Position numbers and translations under genes: made by a program. Shown piece after piece: positions 1-9,589 of a DNA stretch of 38,651 nt. This stretch comes from an uncultured Planktomarina sp. (GTDB lineage: Bacteria > Pseudomonadota > Alphaproteobacteria > Rhodobacterales > Rhodobacteraceae). Below the pieces are notes generated by a model. The model did not search any database. It saw only the letters and a program-made list of their open reading frames with translations, and was not told the origin of the DNA. The DNA lies in contig CAJJBP010000014.1 of the NCBI GenBank assembly GCA_905182425.1, positions 1-38,651 of the forward strand, written 5' to 3'. Numbering within the stretch: position 1 is the stretch's first letter; every line of letters starts with the position of its first letter.

Positions 1-444
1 GAGAAAACCATCAAATCCTTAACTCAGCAAGGCATTGAGGACCAAATGCGTATTAATGCAATTGGGCCTGCTTTGATACTCAGCCAGATAGGTCGCCTTT
101 TGCCACGCAAAACGGAAGCTCGGATTGCCGTGCTTTCGGCGCGGGTTGGCTCGATTGCTGATAATAAGCTAGGGGGGTGGATCTCGTACCGTGCTGCCAA
201 AGCGGCTCTGAACCAAATCGTACGAACATCAGCGATCGAACTTTCTAGAAGCCATCCTTTACTTTCATGCATTTTACTTCATCCGGGCACGGTTGAGACG
301 CGGCTTACCAAAGCCTTCCTTAAAAATAATAGATCGCTCCCTCCAGATCAAGCTTCAGAAATGCTTTACGAGGTGATCGAACGGAGAACACCGGGCGATA
401 CAGGGAAGTTCTTCGACCAAAACGGCTTGGAGATCCCATGGTAG
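1..444 (+). CDS. SDR-family oxidoreductase, C-terminal part (cut by window edge)
   Basis: The frame is open from the first base, so the N-terminal Rossmann motif lies outside the window. The visible part has the SDR pattern: an NAIGPALI segment (the structural Asn region), a serine-containing strand (VLSARVGSI) and the catalytic SYRAAKAAL, i.e. Tyr-x-x-x-Lys. It ends with a typical LHPGTVETRLT segment after the active site. The style (C-factor/CsgA-like SDR with a Pro-Gly-x-Val-x-T segment) suggests an NAD(P)-dependent short-chain dehydrogenase, but the substrate cannot be read from it. It ends with TAG at 442-444, convergent with the MORN-repeat gene. Confidence 0.85.
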   Translation, partial: EKTIKSLTQQGIEDQMRINAIGPALILSQIGRLLPRKTEARIAVLSARVGSIADNKLGGWISYRAAKAALNQIVRTSAIELSRSHPLLSCILLHPGTVETRLTKAFLKNNRSLPPDQASEMLYEVIERRTPGDTGKFFDQNGLEIPW

Positions 445-556
445 TTAACAATAAGGCTACTCTACCAAGTAGCTCAAACTTGAAAATAATATAAAGGGCA
501 GATTAGCTTCCTAATCTAGCTTGCCGCCGGTCCAGTTGCCACTGAAAACTTTACCA

Positions 557-1903
557 CTAGATTTGGTCAGTGTACCTGTTTCCTTGCCTTTGGCCAGCCA
601 TAAACCCACCAACATAAGTGTCCCCACTTTTATCTTTAGCGGTACCATATCCTGACATTTCGCCGGCCTCCCAATTACCAGTGTATGTAAAGCCATCGCG
701 CATTCTCAATTCGCCTTGTCCTGACCGTTGCCCGTTTTTGAAATTCCCACTGTAAACGGTGCCATCTCTGTAAGATGCTGCTCCTGTTCCATGGCGGTTT
801 CCATTTTTCCAGTTGCCCTCATAACGATAGCTTCTACCAAAAGTCATCACACCAAACCCGTCGTTTTGAGCATTCTTAAATGAACCTTTATAAACGAGCC
901 CACTGACGTAAGTAGCCTTTCCCTCACCTTCGATTTTGCCTGCAAGCCAGTCGCCTTCATAGGTTGCACCGTCTGAATAGGTGATCTTCCCTTTGCCCTC
1001 TGCCAGGCCCTCACTAAATGAGCCTATGTAAATTGAACCATCTGTATGGCTCATGGTGCCTTGGCCTGAGATTTTACCGTTTGCCCATTGACCAATATAT
1101 ATGGAGCCGTCGTTGCTAGAAAATTGCCCGTTACCATGTAACATGTCATTAGCAAACTTACCTTCGTAGGTATCGCCGTTTGAGAAATTTACCACACCAT
1201 TGCCCTTGCGAAGGCCATTCACCAAATCACCAACAAAAATATCCCCGTTTGGATGTGTGATAGTTCCTGTTCCAGTGAGAGTATCGTTTTTCCAAATGCC
1301 CTCATATTCGACATCAGTGGCTGTCTTTAAGACACCTTTTCCATGACGCAATCCGTATTGGACTTGGCCTAAATATGTATTTCCGTCACGGTATGTGATC
1401 GAAGCTCTCCCAATACGCTGACCGTCGACCCATGACCCGATATAGCTGTAACCGTCGTCGGTTATCAGTGTGCCAGCGCCATGGTGCATCGATGTCCTAA
1501 ATTGACCTTTATATGTGATCCCGTTTTCGTATTTGGCTACGCCGTTACCATCAATTTTACCTTGGACCCAGGAGCCTTCAAATGTGTTGCCATTTCCGTA
1601 AACAATCCTACCCTGTCCGCTTGGCTTGCCTCTGGAAAAAGTACCTTCGTAAACTGATCCATCTTCAAATTTTGCAATGCCTTGTCCTTCAACTTCACCA
1701 TCTAACCAAGCACCGGTGTACTCGTAGCCCGATGGAAGCGTGTAGGTGCCAATGCCATGCTGGCGCCCATCTTTGAAAGTGCCCTCGTAAACCCCACCAT
1801 CTTCATATTGTTTGGTTAGAATGCTGGATGTTTGGCCTGTTGCCGTGCTTGCGGCTGTAAAAGCTACCGCCGCCAATAAAAGTGGTGCAAACCTAGTTAG
1901 CAT
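557..1903 (-). CDS. Secreted MORN-repeat protein, frameshifted at its extreme C-terminus
   Basis: The protein starts with a signal peptide (MLTRFAPLLLAAVAF..., cleavage probably near ATGQ) and then consists only of about 18 MORN units with a 23-residue period (YxGxxxxGxxxGxGxxxxxxG), so it is probably exported to the periplasm or surface. A GGGAGA ribosome-binding site lies upstream of ATG 1903. The open frame stops at 557. The overlapping frame continues the repeat (TGTLTKSSGKVFSGNW) to a TAG at 511-513. Removing one base from the AAA run (TTT at 579-581 on the plus strand) joins them perfectly, so the ancestral gene was 511-1903 with a 19th partial unit. The shift costs only the last unit, so the protein is probably still functional. 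MORN proteins are often scaffold or membrane-associated; the specific role here is unknown. Confidence 0.88.
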   Translation of the reverse strand: MLTRFAPLLLAAVAFTAASTATGQTSSILTKQYEDGGVYEGTFKDGRQHGIGTYTLPSGYEYTGAWLDGEVEGQGIAKFEDGSVYEGTFSRGKPSGQGRIVYGNGNTFEGSWVQGKIDGNGVAKYENGITYKGQFRTSMHHGAGTLITDDGYSYIGSWVDGQRIGRASITYRDGNTYLGQVQYGLRHGKGVLKTATDVEYEGIWKNDTLTGTGTITHPNGDIFVGDLVNGLRKGNGVVNFSNGDTYEGKFANDMLHGNGQFSSNDGSIYIGQWANGKISGQGTMSHTDGSIYIGSFSEGLAEGKGKITYSDGATYEGDWLAGKIEGEGKATYVSGLVYKGSFKNAQNDGFGVMTFGRSYRYEGNWKNGNRHGTGAASYRDGTVYSGNFKNGQRSGQGELRMRDGFTYTGNWEAGEMSGYGTAKDKSGDTYVGGFMAGQRQGNRYTDQI

Positions 1904-2082
1904 TTAAATATTTTCTCCCAGAAGATGGCCAAACTTTTCGGTTGGATCGATGTATCTACCACTGAACTTAGTAAACCTGACTCTGTAGAGCAATGTCTTT
2001 CCACATTTCCATACCGATTAGCCTTTTCCTCAATAGCATCTCTGATAGATAAGGAGAGATAAACGTAAGACTGAGTGAGTAC

Positions 2083-3741
2083 ATGCAGCAAAAATTTAAA
2101 CTGACACTGGCACAATTGAACGCAAAAGTTGGAGATCTCTCAGGTAACTGTGAGCAGGCTTTCCAGGCATGGGAGGCCGCGACTGCGGCGAATTCTGACA
2201 TGGTTATGCTGCCAGAGATGTTTGCGACTGGGTATCAGGTTCAAGACCTGGTGATGAAGCCCGCTTTTTTGAAAGATACGATTGCCCATATCGATAGTCT
2301 TGCCAAGCGCTGCGCTAATGGTCCGACGATGGGTATTGGTGGGCCAAGCCGAGATGCTCATGGTCTTTATAATGCCTATTACATTTTGTCAGGTGGATCC
2401 ATTCAAGTTATTGTTAGAAAACATAATTTGCCAAATCATGCTGTGTTTGATGAAAAACGTTTGTATAAAAGTGCTGAAATTTCTGGACCTTATAAAGTTG
2501 GTAGCTTGCGCATTGGAACGCCAATCTGTGAAGACGCCTGGCACAGTGAGGTCCCTGAAGCCTTGGCTGAAACTGGTGCTCAGGTATTATTTGTTCCCAA
2601 CGGTTCACCCTACGAACGTGAGAAAAGTAATAGGCGAATTGACCTTATGGTCTCTCGTGTAATCGAAACTGGTTTGCCGCTGGTATATCTGAATATGGTT
2701 GGTGGCCAAGATGATCAAGTTTTTGATGGCGGTTCTTTTGTTTTGAATCCTGGTGGTGAACTTGCTTTATCCTTGCCGATGTTTGAAACCTGTATTGCAC
2801 ATGTGCGCTTTTTGGAAACGCCCAAAGGGTGGCTTGCTGAACCAGAAAACCGTATGGTTTGGCCAAAGCCGCTTGAGCAAGATTACCATGCAATGGTCTT
2901 ATCTTTACGCGACTACATTTTAAAAACAGGGTTTTCTTCGGTTGTTCTTGGACTTTCTGGCGGAATTGATTCGGCAATCGTTGCAACTATTGCAGCCGAC
3001 GCCATAGGTGCAAAAAATGTAAATTGTGTAATGTTGCCCTCTGAATATACCAGTCAACGCTCTCTGGATGATGCACAATCTGTTGCTCAGGCGTTGGGTG
3101 CTGTTTTACACAGCGTGCCAATAGAAGGTTCCCGGTCAGCTGTGGCTTCCGCCTTGGCTCCATTGTTTGAAGGGCTTGCCGCGGATCTTACAGAAGAGAA
3201 TATTCAATCGCGCCTTCGGGGGCTATTGCTTATGGCGATCTCAAATAAGAAAGGGCATATGCTTCTTACAACTGGGAATAAGTCTGAAGTTGCTGTTGGT
3301 TACTCTACAATTTACGGAGATATGGCGGGTGGTTTTAACCCCATCAAAGATCTTTACAAAACTCGTGTGTTTGACATTTGCAAATGGCGTAATGAAAATC
3401 ATCGACCTTGGATGATGGGCCCTGCGGGAGTTATGATTGAGCCACATATCATCGACAAGTCGCCAACTGCCGAGCTGCGTGAAGATCAAAAAGATGAGGA
3501 CAGCCTACCGCCATACCCAGTTCTCGATGGTATTTTGACTATGCTCGTAGATGAAGATGCCTCTGTGTCGGACTGTCTAGACGCCGGCTTTGATCGTGAA
3601 ACCGTCAAGAAAATCGAGCATTTATTGTATATTAGTGAATATAAAAGATTTCAATCTGCACCAGGCACGCGTCTATCCAGCGGTGCACTTTGGCTAGACA
3701 GGCGTTATCCTATTGCACATGGCTGGCGGGATAAATCATAA
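2083..3741 (+). CDS. nadE: Glutamine-dependent NAD+ synthetase
   Basis: This enzyme makes NAD+ from deamido-NAD+, ATP and glutamine, the last step of NAD synthesis. The 552 residues hold two domains. The N-terminal nitrilase-type glutaminase carries the Glu-Lys-Cys triad at E45 (LPEMF), K113 (RKHNLPN) and C149 (ICEDAW). The C-terminal synthetase carries the ATP pyrophosphatase P-loop LSGGIDS near 291-297, and later TTGNKSE and DKSPTAEL. Length is normal for the fused bacterial form. ATG 2083 fits the start of the nitrilase domain. The stronger purine stretch AAGGAGAG lies about 25 nt upstream, so the exact start is less certain than the gene. It is divergent from the MORN-repeat gene and in the same window as nadD, another NAD-synthesis gene. 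Confidence 0.97.
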   Translation: MQQKFKLTLAQLNAKVGDLSGNCEQAFQAWEAATAANSDMVMLPEMFATGYQVQDLVMKPAFLKDTIAHIDSLAKRCANGPTMGIGGPSRDAHGLYNAYYILSGGSIQVIVRKHNLPNHAVFDEKRLYKSAEISGPYKVGSLRIGTPICEDAWHSEVPEALAETGAQVLFVPNGSPYEREKSNRRIDLMVSRVIETGLPLVYLNMVGGQDDQVFDGGSFVLNPGGELALSLPMFETCIAHVRFLETPKGWLAEPENRMVWPKPLEQDYHAMVLSLRDYILKTGFSSVVLGLSGGIDSAIVATIAADAIGAKNVNCVMLPSEYTSQRSLDDAQSVAQALGAVLHSVPIEGSRSAVASALAPLFEGLAADLTEENIQSRLRGLLLMAISNKKGHMLLTTGNKSEVAVGYSTIYGDMAGGFNPIKDLYKTRVFDICKWRNENHRPWMMGPAGVMIEPHIIDKSPTAELREDQKDEDSLPPYPVLDGILTMLVDEDASVSDCLDAGFDRETVKKIEHLLYISEYKRFQSAPGTRLSSGALWLDRRYPIAHGWRDKS

Positions 3742-4163
3742 ATTGAAGTTTTTGTCCTTCTGAATAAACTTGCATATTGAGGTTTGGGTGGTGAAGAATA
3801 AAATCCCAGTAATGAAAGCGTAGAGTGCTATATTTCTTTAATTAGTTCTGGAAGAGCTAAATCAACGAGATGCAAAACAAATCTGAAAAACTTTTGAAAA
3901 TTCGCCAGGATAGCGATTGAAAATGTGGGAAGAATTCGTAATTGGGTGCGAGTCTTTCCATTATATTTACGCTATGGGTTGGAAAGTAATTTTTTAGAAA
4001 TTGAATTTATAGAGTTGTTAGAAGATAATCAACTGAGATTATGCGGGGTGATCGCGATTAAGATTGAAAGTATTTAGAGCAGTCCACTTAACTCAATAAA
4101 TCTCTTACAATGTGGACATCACGCATGCCCTAAGTGTACATACAGCGCCAACAGGAGATACCC
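3742..4163. other. Intergenic gap between nadE and gltX
   Basis: About 420 bases carry no convincing gene in any frame. Short open stretches are broken by stops and resemble no family I recognise. The gap presumably holds the gltX promoter and leader. The last part carries the gltX ribosome-binding site (ACAGGAGATA at 4151-4160). Confidence 0.5.
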
Positions 4164-5480
4164 ATGAGTACTACACGTTTTGCACCATCCCCTACCGGTT
4201 ATATGCATATCGGAAACCTGCGTACTGCGCTGTTTAACTATCTTATATCGCGTAAATCAGGTGGAACATTCATTTTACGCATAGATGACACGGATCCAGA
4301 GCGTTCTAAGCAAGAATATGTAGATGGCATTAAACAAGACTTGGAATGGCTTGGTTTGCATTGGGACAGGGTTGAGCATCAATCTGACCGCTTTGATCGA
4401 TACGCTGAAATAGCAGATCAACTTCGTGATATGGGTAAATTTTATGAGTGTTTTGAGACGCCAGTGGAATTGGACCTAAAGCGAAAAAAACAACTTAATA
4501 TGAGTAAACCACCTGTTTATGACCGATCAGGTTTAGCTTTGACAGAGGCAGAACGTGACGAGTTGCGATCAGAGCGTGCCGCCCACTGGCGTTTTATGCT
4601 CGATCAAAATCGGATTGAATGGGCTGATGGAATTTTGGGTGACCTTTCCATTGATGCAGCCTCGGTTAGTGACCCAGTGTTGATCCGTGGTGATGGTCAG
4701 GTTCTTTATACGCTTGCGTCAATTTGTGACGATACGGATATGGGAGTAACTCATGTTGTGCGAGGCTCTGACCACGTTACAAACACGGCAACACAAATTC
4801 AAATGATACGGGCTATCGGTGGTACGGTTCCAGAATTTGCACACCATTCGCTACTGACGGGCCCTAAGGGCGAAGGGCTGTCAAAACGGCTCGGCTCACT
4901 TGCGTTGCGGGATATAAGAGAGTCTGGCGTGCAGCCTATGGCGCTTCTTAGTCATTTGGCACGGCTTGGCTCTTCTGACCCAGTTGAGCTGTGTGGTTCT
5001 ATAGATGAGATTGTCGCTGGATTTGATCTCAAGAAATTTGGGTCTGCACCAACAAAATTTGATAAGGCCGATCTTTATCCGCTCACTGCTAAATATCTAC
5101 AAAACCTTGATTTATCGGCTGTTTTGGGAAAGATTTCGGCGATGGGTGTCCCCACTGATGAAGCTGAAAATTTTTGGAATGCCGTTCGTGGTAATATTTT
5201 AACACTTAAGGATCTGGACAGTTGGTGGGGATTAATTCAAAAAGGTGCTGACCCTAAAATTGATGATGAGGATCAAGAGTTTGTGTCGCGAGCAATAGCC
5301 TTGCTTCCAGATAGACCTTTTGACAATCAGACATGGAGCACTTGGACACAAGAGGTTAAAGTTGCAACTGGTCGTAAGGGCAAAAGCCTTTTCATGCCGC
5401 TTCGAAAGGCGTTGACGGGTATGTCACATGGTCCAGACATGGGCACGCTTTTACCACTTTTGAAGGTTATAAAAAGGTAG
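4164..5480 (+). CDS. gltX: Glutamyl-tRNA synthetase
   Basis: This is a class I aminoacyl-tRNA synthetase that charges tRNA-Glu (and in many alphaproteobacteria possibly tRNA-Gln). The protein begins MSTTRFAPSPTGYMHIGN, with the HIGH-type motif at 15-18. The second signature appears as GLSKRLG near 238-244 instead of KMSKS, as expected for GluRS (KLSKR). The C-terminal anticodon-binding region ends with a conserved PLRKALTG motif. I chose ATG 4164 because it has an AGGAG site 8 nt upstream and starts exactly at the family N-terminus; an upstream in-frame start would add ten unrelated residues. At 438 residues it is on the short side. Alphaproteobacteria often encode two GluRS paralogues, and which one this is cannot be decided here. 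Confidence 0.96.
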   Translation: MSTTRFAPSPTGYMHIGNLRTALFNYLISRKSGGTFILRIDDTDPERSKQEYVDGIKQDLEWLGLHWDRVEHQSDRFDRYAEIADQLRDMGKFYECFETPVELDLKRKKQLNMSKPPVYDRSGLALTEAERDELRSERAAHWRFMLDQNRIEWADGILGDLSIDAASVSDPVLIRGDGQVLYTLASICDDTDMGVTHVVRGSDHVTNTATQIQMIRAIGGTVPEFAHHSLLTGPKGEGLSKRLGSLALRDIRESGVQPMALLSHLARLGSSDPVELCGSIDEIVAGFDLKKFGSAPTKFDKADLYPLTAKYLQNLDLSAVLGKISAMGVPTDEAENFWNAVRGNILTLKDLDSWWGLIQKGADPKIDDEDQEFVSRAIALLPDRPFDNQTWSTWTQEVKVATGRKGKSLFMPLRKALTGMSHGPDMGTLLPLLKVIKR

Positions 5481-5640
5481 ATCAAAAGTAGAAATTATGG
5501 AAGGCGGACGCAGAGCAAAATTTACAAAAGTTAACCGGCCACGGCACATCACTGTGATACCATTGACCCCGTTGATATGCTATTCATATCAATGCTTGTA
5601 AACGCAACTCAAGTTTAACATGCCTTCTTGGCTTTATTGA

Positions 5641-5694
5641 TAGAAAAGGGCCAAACGACATTGCAGGAAATGTTCTGTTGTATTGTTCGGCCCT
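5641..5694 (-). terminator. Rho-independent terminator of the cold-shock gene
   Basis: Read on the minus strand, AGGGCCGAAC and GTTTGGCCCT form a 10-bp stem with one G-U pair. The plus-strand arms are 5647-5656 and 5685-5694. A U-rich run (TTTTC) follows. It begins only 8 bases after the stop codon of the cold-shock gene. The loop is rather long (28 nt). Confidence 0.7.
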
Positions 5695-5701
5695 AGACTT
5701 A

Positions 5702-5908
5702 TTATTGTGCTTGCAGATTAGTCGCGGATTCACGACCGTTATTGCCGTTTTCAACTTCGTAGTTAATTTTTTGGTTCTCGTTCAAGCCGTCCAATCCTGC
5801 TTGCTGTACAGCAGTAATGTGCACGAATACGTCTGATCCGCCATTGTCCGGTGCTATAAAACCATAACCCTTGTCTGCATTAAACCATTTTACGGTGCCA
5901 GTAGCCAT
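5702..5908 (-). CDS. cspA: Cold-shock protein, CspA family
   Basis: This 68-residue single cold-shock domain is a small RNA-binding protein that melts RNA secondary structure. It contains RNP1-like KGYGFI and RNP2-like VFVHI. The start MATGTVKWFN is the family N-terminus and has a GGAG site 8 nt upstream. A longer in-frame extension to 5965 (starting MTDADLPQF) is possible on paper but reads as leader sequence. The gene is monocistronic, with its own terminator. Upstream there are about 300 bases of non-coding leader or promoter, as is common for csp genes whose mRNA leaders respond to temperature; that regulation is inferred from the family. Confidence 0.96.
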   Translation of the reverse strand: MATGTVKWFNADKGYGFIAPDNGGSDVFVHITAVQQAGLDGLNENQKINYEVENGNNGRESATNLQAQ

Positions 5909-6223
5909 CCGTTTACTCCACTTTAATAACTGCCCACGGAATTGCGGCAGGTCGGCGTCAGTCAATTCATGTCGAGGACTGTGGCCGAATTAGGAGAACA
6001 GTTGGTCGATATGCGGTAACGTAGCCGGTGTCGTATGCGCGAATTCTAGCAATATTGCAAGCGTCAAGATTATGTGAACTAGAAACATACATTTAAGTAG
6101 AATAAAAAATTTGCTAACCAGAAGAACTGGAAACACCTCTTAATAGGTAAAACCTACTTTAGTGGATGATGCAATTTGGAATTAAAAAACCAAAAACCTC
6201 GCCAGAAATTGAATAAATAAGTT
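5909..6223. other. Non-coding gap with the csp promoter/leader and the ettA 3' flank
   Basis: No gene is visible. On the minus strand this carries the leader of the cold-shock gene. The part next to 6223 is very A/T-rich, downstream of ettA. No clear terminator hairpin was found for ettA. Confidence 0.45.
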
Positions 6224-7879
6224 TTAACGCGCAAATTTTTTGTGTTTGATGCGCTTGGGTTCCATAGCATCTGCGCCTAGGCGGCGCTTTTTGTCTTCCT
6301 CGTAGTCTTCAAAATTGCCCTCAAACCACTCAACATGAGCCTCACCCTCAAAAGCCAGAATATGTGTGCAAATCCGGTCTAGGAAAAAGCGATCATGAGA
6401 AATTACAACAGCACATCCTGCGAAATCTACTAATGCGTCCTCGAGAGCACGTAATGTCTCAACATCTAGATCGTTGGTTGGTTCATCGAGCAGTAGCACG
6501 TTGCCGCCTGTGCGAAGCAGACGAGCCATATGAACTCGATTACGTTCACCACCTGATAATAAGCTGACCTTTTTTTGTTGTGTGGATCCTTTGAAATTAA
6601 ATGCCGAGCAATAAGCTCGGCCGTTCACCTCTGCATCGCCAAGCTGAATGATGTCTAAACCATCGGCTATAGCTTCCCATACGTTCGCGTTGGGATCCAG
6701 ATCATCTCTGGATTGATCAACATACGATAACTGAACCGTATCGCCAAATTCAACAGTCCCCTCATCAGGTTGTTCTTGTCCAGTAAGCATTTTGAAAAGA
6801 GTAGTTTTACCTGCACCGTTTGGGCCAATAACACCTACAATTCCTCCGGGTGGTAGGGAAAATGATAGGTCTTCAACCAAAAGTTTATCGCCCATTGCCT
6901 TTTTAAGGCTTTCGACCTCTATCACTTTGGAGCCAAGTCTTGGACCATTGGGAATAATGATCTGGGCCCGACCTACTTTTTCGCGCTCGGATTGGTTGGC
7001 CATGTCGTTATAAGCTGCAATCCTGGCCTTGGATTTTGCTTGCCGAGCTTTTTGGCCCTGTTGCATCCATTCCAACTCGCGTTCTAAAGTTTTCTGCTTG
7101 GATTTGTCTTCGCGGGCTTCAAGGGACAAGCGTTTGGCTTTTTGTCCAAGCCAACTTGAGTAATTACCTTCGTAGGGAACACCTTGGCCACGATCAATTT
7201 CTAAAATCCAGCTTGTAATATCGTCAAGGAAGTATCGGTCGTGGGTAACAACCAAAATAGTACCTGCATAGTCCATAAGGTGCTTTTGCAGCCAGCCAAT
7301 AGTTTCGGCGTCTAAGTGATTGGTCGGCTCATCAAGTAGCAGCATATCTGGTTGTTCAAGCAAGAGACGGCACAAAGCCACACGGCGGGCTTCACCGCCT
7401 GACAAAGTTGTCGGCATCGCCTCATCAGCTGGGCAGCGCAACGCTTCCATGCTGACATCGATCTGTGCATCAAGGTCCCATAGATTCTGAGCATCAATTT
7501 CATCTTGAAGCTGAGCCATCTCCTCAGCTGTCTCATCTGAATAGTTCATCGCCAAATCATTGTAACGATCAAGAATGTCTTTCTTGGGTTTCACCCCTAG
7601 CATCACATTTTCGCGTACTGTCAATTCTTCTTCGAGCTTTGGTTCTTGCGGAAGATATCCAACTTTTGCGCCTTGGGCTGCCCACGCCTCACCCGAAAAT
7701 TCAGTATCAAGGCCAGCCATAATTTTGAGCAAAGTTGATTTACCTGAGCCGTTGACGCCAACCACTCCAATTTTTACGCCTGGTAAAAACGACAAGCGAA
7801 TGTTTTCAAAGCACTTTTTTCCACCGGGGTAGGTCTTCGAAACTCCGTCCATGTGGTAAACGTATTGATATGCGGCCAT
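6224..7879 (-). CDS. ettA: Energy-dependent translational throttle protein EttA (ABC-F)
   Basis: This cytosolic ABC-F ATPase has two nucleotide-binding domains and no membrane domain. Family members bind the ribosomal E site and gate elongation according to ATP/ADP. Domain 1 has Walker A GVNGSGKST (about 41-49), signature LSGGE (159-163) and Walker B LLLDEP with NHLD. A charged linker near 250-300 (KRLSLEAREDKSKQ) is the P-site tRNA-interaction region. Domain 2 has GPNGAGKTT, LSGGERNRVHMA and LLLDEPTNDLD. The 551-residue length and the GWLQKHL and PGVKIGVVGVNG segments fit EttA better than Uup or YheS. A strong GGAGGTAG site precedes ATG 7879. Confidence 0.96.
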   Translation of the reverse strand: MAAYQYVYHMDGVSKTYPGGKKCFENIRLSFLPGVKIGVVGVNGSGKSTLLKIMAGLDTEFSGEAWAAQGAKVGYLPQEPKLEEELTVRENVMLGVKPKKDILDRYNDLAMNYSDETAEEMAQLQDEIDAQNLWDLDAQIDVSMEALRCPADEAMPTTLSGGEARRVALCRLLLEQPDMLLLDEPTNHLDAETIGWLQKHLMDYAGTILVVTHDRYFLDDITSWILEIDRGQGVPYEGNYSSWLGQKAKRLSLEAREDKSKQKTLERELEWMQQGQKARQAKSKARIAAYNDMANQSEREKVGRAQIIIPNGPRLGSKVIEVESLKKAMGDKLLVEDLSFSLPPGGIVGVIGPNGAGKTTLFKMLTGQEQPDEGTVEFGDTVQLSYVDQSRDDLDPNANVWEAIADGLDIIQLGDAEVNGRAYCSAFNFKGSTQQKKVSLLSGGERNRVHMARLLRTGGNVLLLDEPTNDLDVETLRALEDALVDFAGCAVVISHDRFFLDRICTHILAFEGEAHVEWFEGNFEDYEEDKKRRLGADAMEPKRIKHKKFAR

Positions 7880-8025
7880 GACTACCTCCGGTGCTGAAAT
7901 TCAATGTTGAAGCATCTGTTACCTTGGCAAGTCGGTGGGCGCAAATGTCAATTTGGCAATTTATACTTTGATAGTGCTCAACGATAGCTTGCGCCTCACT
8001 AAATCTGGGGTAAACAGTATGAATC

Positions 8026-8625
8026 ATGAGATTTAATTTGCCACCATCTCGGGCTGGCTTGCGGGTTGGCATTTTGGGCGGATCGTTTGATCCGGCCCAT
8101 GAAGGGCACGTCAAAATTTCGCTTCAGGCCTTAAAGCAGTTTGATTTGGATCAAGTTTGGTGGCTTGTAAGCCCGGGTAACCCTTTAAAAGATAATGGAC
8201 CTGCTGCGCTTGACCTGCGCGTCAAATTTGCGCAAAAAGCGGTAAATCATCCCAAAGTTAAAGTTACCAAAATTGAATCGTATCTTCAAACTTATTATAC
8301 TTGTGATACTCTTCATGCCCTAAAAGCACTCTACCCAAAAACCAATTTAATATGGCTAATGGGTGCAGACAACATGGCACAAATGCATCTTTGGAAAGAT
8401 TGGAAACACATTTTTGAGATTATGCCAGTTGGGGTCCTGGCGCGTCCAGGCCAGGGTCTTCTGGCCAGATGTTCAGTTGCGGCTCGCCACTTTGAGCGAG
8501 GAAGAATTTCTAGTGATGCGTCGCAGGCTTTGCCAAGCTCGAAAGTGCCGGCTTGGTGTTTTGTGAATTTACCTCTTAGCCATTCCAGTTCGACCGCAAT
8601 TCGTGAAAAAGGTGAATGGGTTTAG
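8026..8625 (+). CDS. nadD: Nicotinate-nucleotide adenylyltransferase
   Basis: This enzyme adenylates nicotinate mononucleotide to deamido-NAD, the step before the NadE reaction encoded at 2083-3741. The nucleotidyltransferase motif GGSFDPAHEGHV lies near 18-29. WLMGADNMAQMHLWKDW is the substrate-binding region, and SSSTAIREKG near the end is the ISSTxIR motif. At 199 residues it is of normal length. It is divergent from ettA and its last four bases overlap the convergent EamA gene. In many relatives nadD follows proA/rsfS, so it is isolated here from that neighbourhood. Confidence 0.95.
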   Translation: MRFNLPPSRAGLRVGILGGSFDPAHEGHVKISLQALKQFDLDQVWWLVSPGNPLKDNGPAALDLRVKFAQKAVNHPKVKVTKIESYLQTYYTCDTLHALKALYPKTNLIWLMGADNMAQMHLWKDWKHIFEIMPVGVLARPGQGLLARCSVAARHFERGRISSDASQALPSSKVPAWCFVNLPLSHSSSTAIREKGEWV

Positions 8626-9449
8626 CGGCGAACTAGGGCTGAGCCAAGACCTGAAAAAATCAACAAACCGAGGCCTAAAACTCCCCAGATATCTGGAAGG
8701 CTTCCGAAGACTACCCATCCCAAAATTACTGCTGACGGTAGTTGGAAGTAAACATAAGGGGCCATTTGAGTGGCAGGTGCTAATCCATAAGCTAAAATCA
8801 AAAATAAATTGCCCAACATCGATGCGCCGCCAGACATAACAAGTAGATATGTGGTTGTTAAATTCATAGATGGCCAGAACAATATTGCGGCGGGCGCGGT
8901 AATCACTCCGGCGATAGCCAATTGAGTAATCAACAAGCCAAAGGCGTCGATGTTGTGCGATGCTAATCGAGAAAGCGTTAGAAATAGCCCATATGACGTC
9001 CCCGCTAAAATGCCAAAGGCGTGCCCTGCTGTTAACCCATATCCAGGACGGGCAATTAAAAGAACGCCACAGAAGCCAATAAGCAGCAGAACGGTTCTTT
9101 GCAGGTTTATTGTTTCACGGAGAAGTAGCGTTGCTAGGATATAACTAATTATGGGTGCGATAAAAAATACACCGAAGACATCGGCGAGATCCTCTAGAGA
9201 TAACGCAATACTGATGGAGCTAATTCCTATTGCGAGTATTAACCCTCGCAACCACGCAAGAGGGCTCTTAAAAGCTTTAAAGCTTTTAAGAGGAACAAAA
9301 GGTAAAACCATTAATGTGCCGATTGCAAACCGGGACCATGCTACAAATAAAGGTTGGTAACCATGTGAGTTAGAGAGCAATTTACTTGCTGTATCTGCAG
9401 TTGGGATGAGTGCCATCCCGATAAGCATGAAAATAATGGCTCGCAACAT
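8622..9449 (-). CDS. EamA/DMT-family permease
   Basis: The 275-residue inner-membrane protein has about ten hydrophobic segments arranged as two EamA repeats. The first half carries the motif LEDLADVFGVFFIAPIISY followed by LLLRETI. The second half has FGILAGTSYGLFLTLSRL and ends GLLIFSGLGSALVRR with a positively charged tail. Family members export or exchange metabolites; the substrate is not predictable. It is convergent with nadD, with a 4-base overlap. A second, broken EamA gene lies at 23502-24439, but the two are not obviously recent duplicates. Confidence 0.9.
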   Translation of the reverse strand: MLRAIIFMLIGMALIPTADTASKLLSNSHGYQPLFVAWSRFAIGTLMVLPFVPLKSFKAFKSPLAWLRGLILAIGISSISIALSLEDLADVFGVFFIAPIISYILATLLLRETINLQRTVLLLIGFCGVLLIARPGYGLTAGHAFGILAGTSYGLFLTLSRLASHNIDAFGLLITQLAIAGVITAPAAILFWPSMNLTTTYLLVMSGGASMLGNLFLILAYGLAPATQMAPYVYFQLPSAVILGWVVFGSLPDIWGVLGLGLLIFSGLGSALVRR

Positions 9450-9589
9450 AGTCGTGAGTTACCAGCGAAAGAAAAGTGATACCAGTATTTTAGTTTAACC
9501 CTTTTTGTATACATTGTCTTTTGACTTTGCTTTCAGACGGCCGTGCCAATTAACTACCTTTTATGGATAGTTTAATGACGCGTTAATTT

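Noticed and set aside
5909..5965. N-terminal extension of the cold-shock protein to 5965
   Set aside because: The added residues have no family similarity and the GGAG site belongs to the start at 5908.
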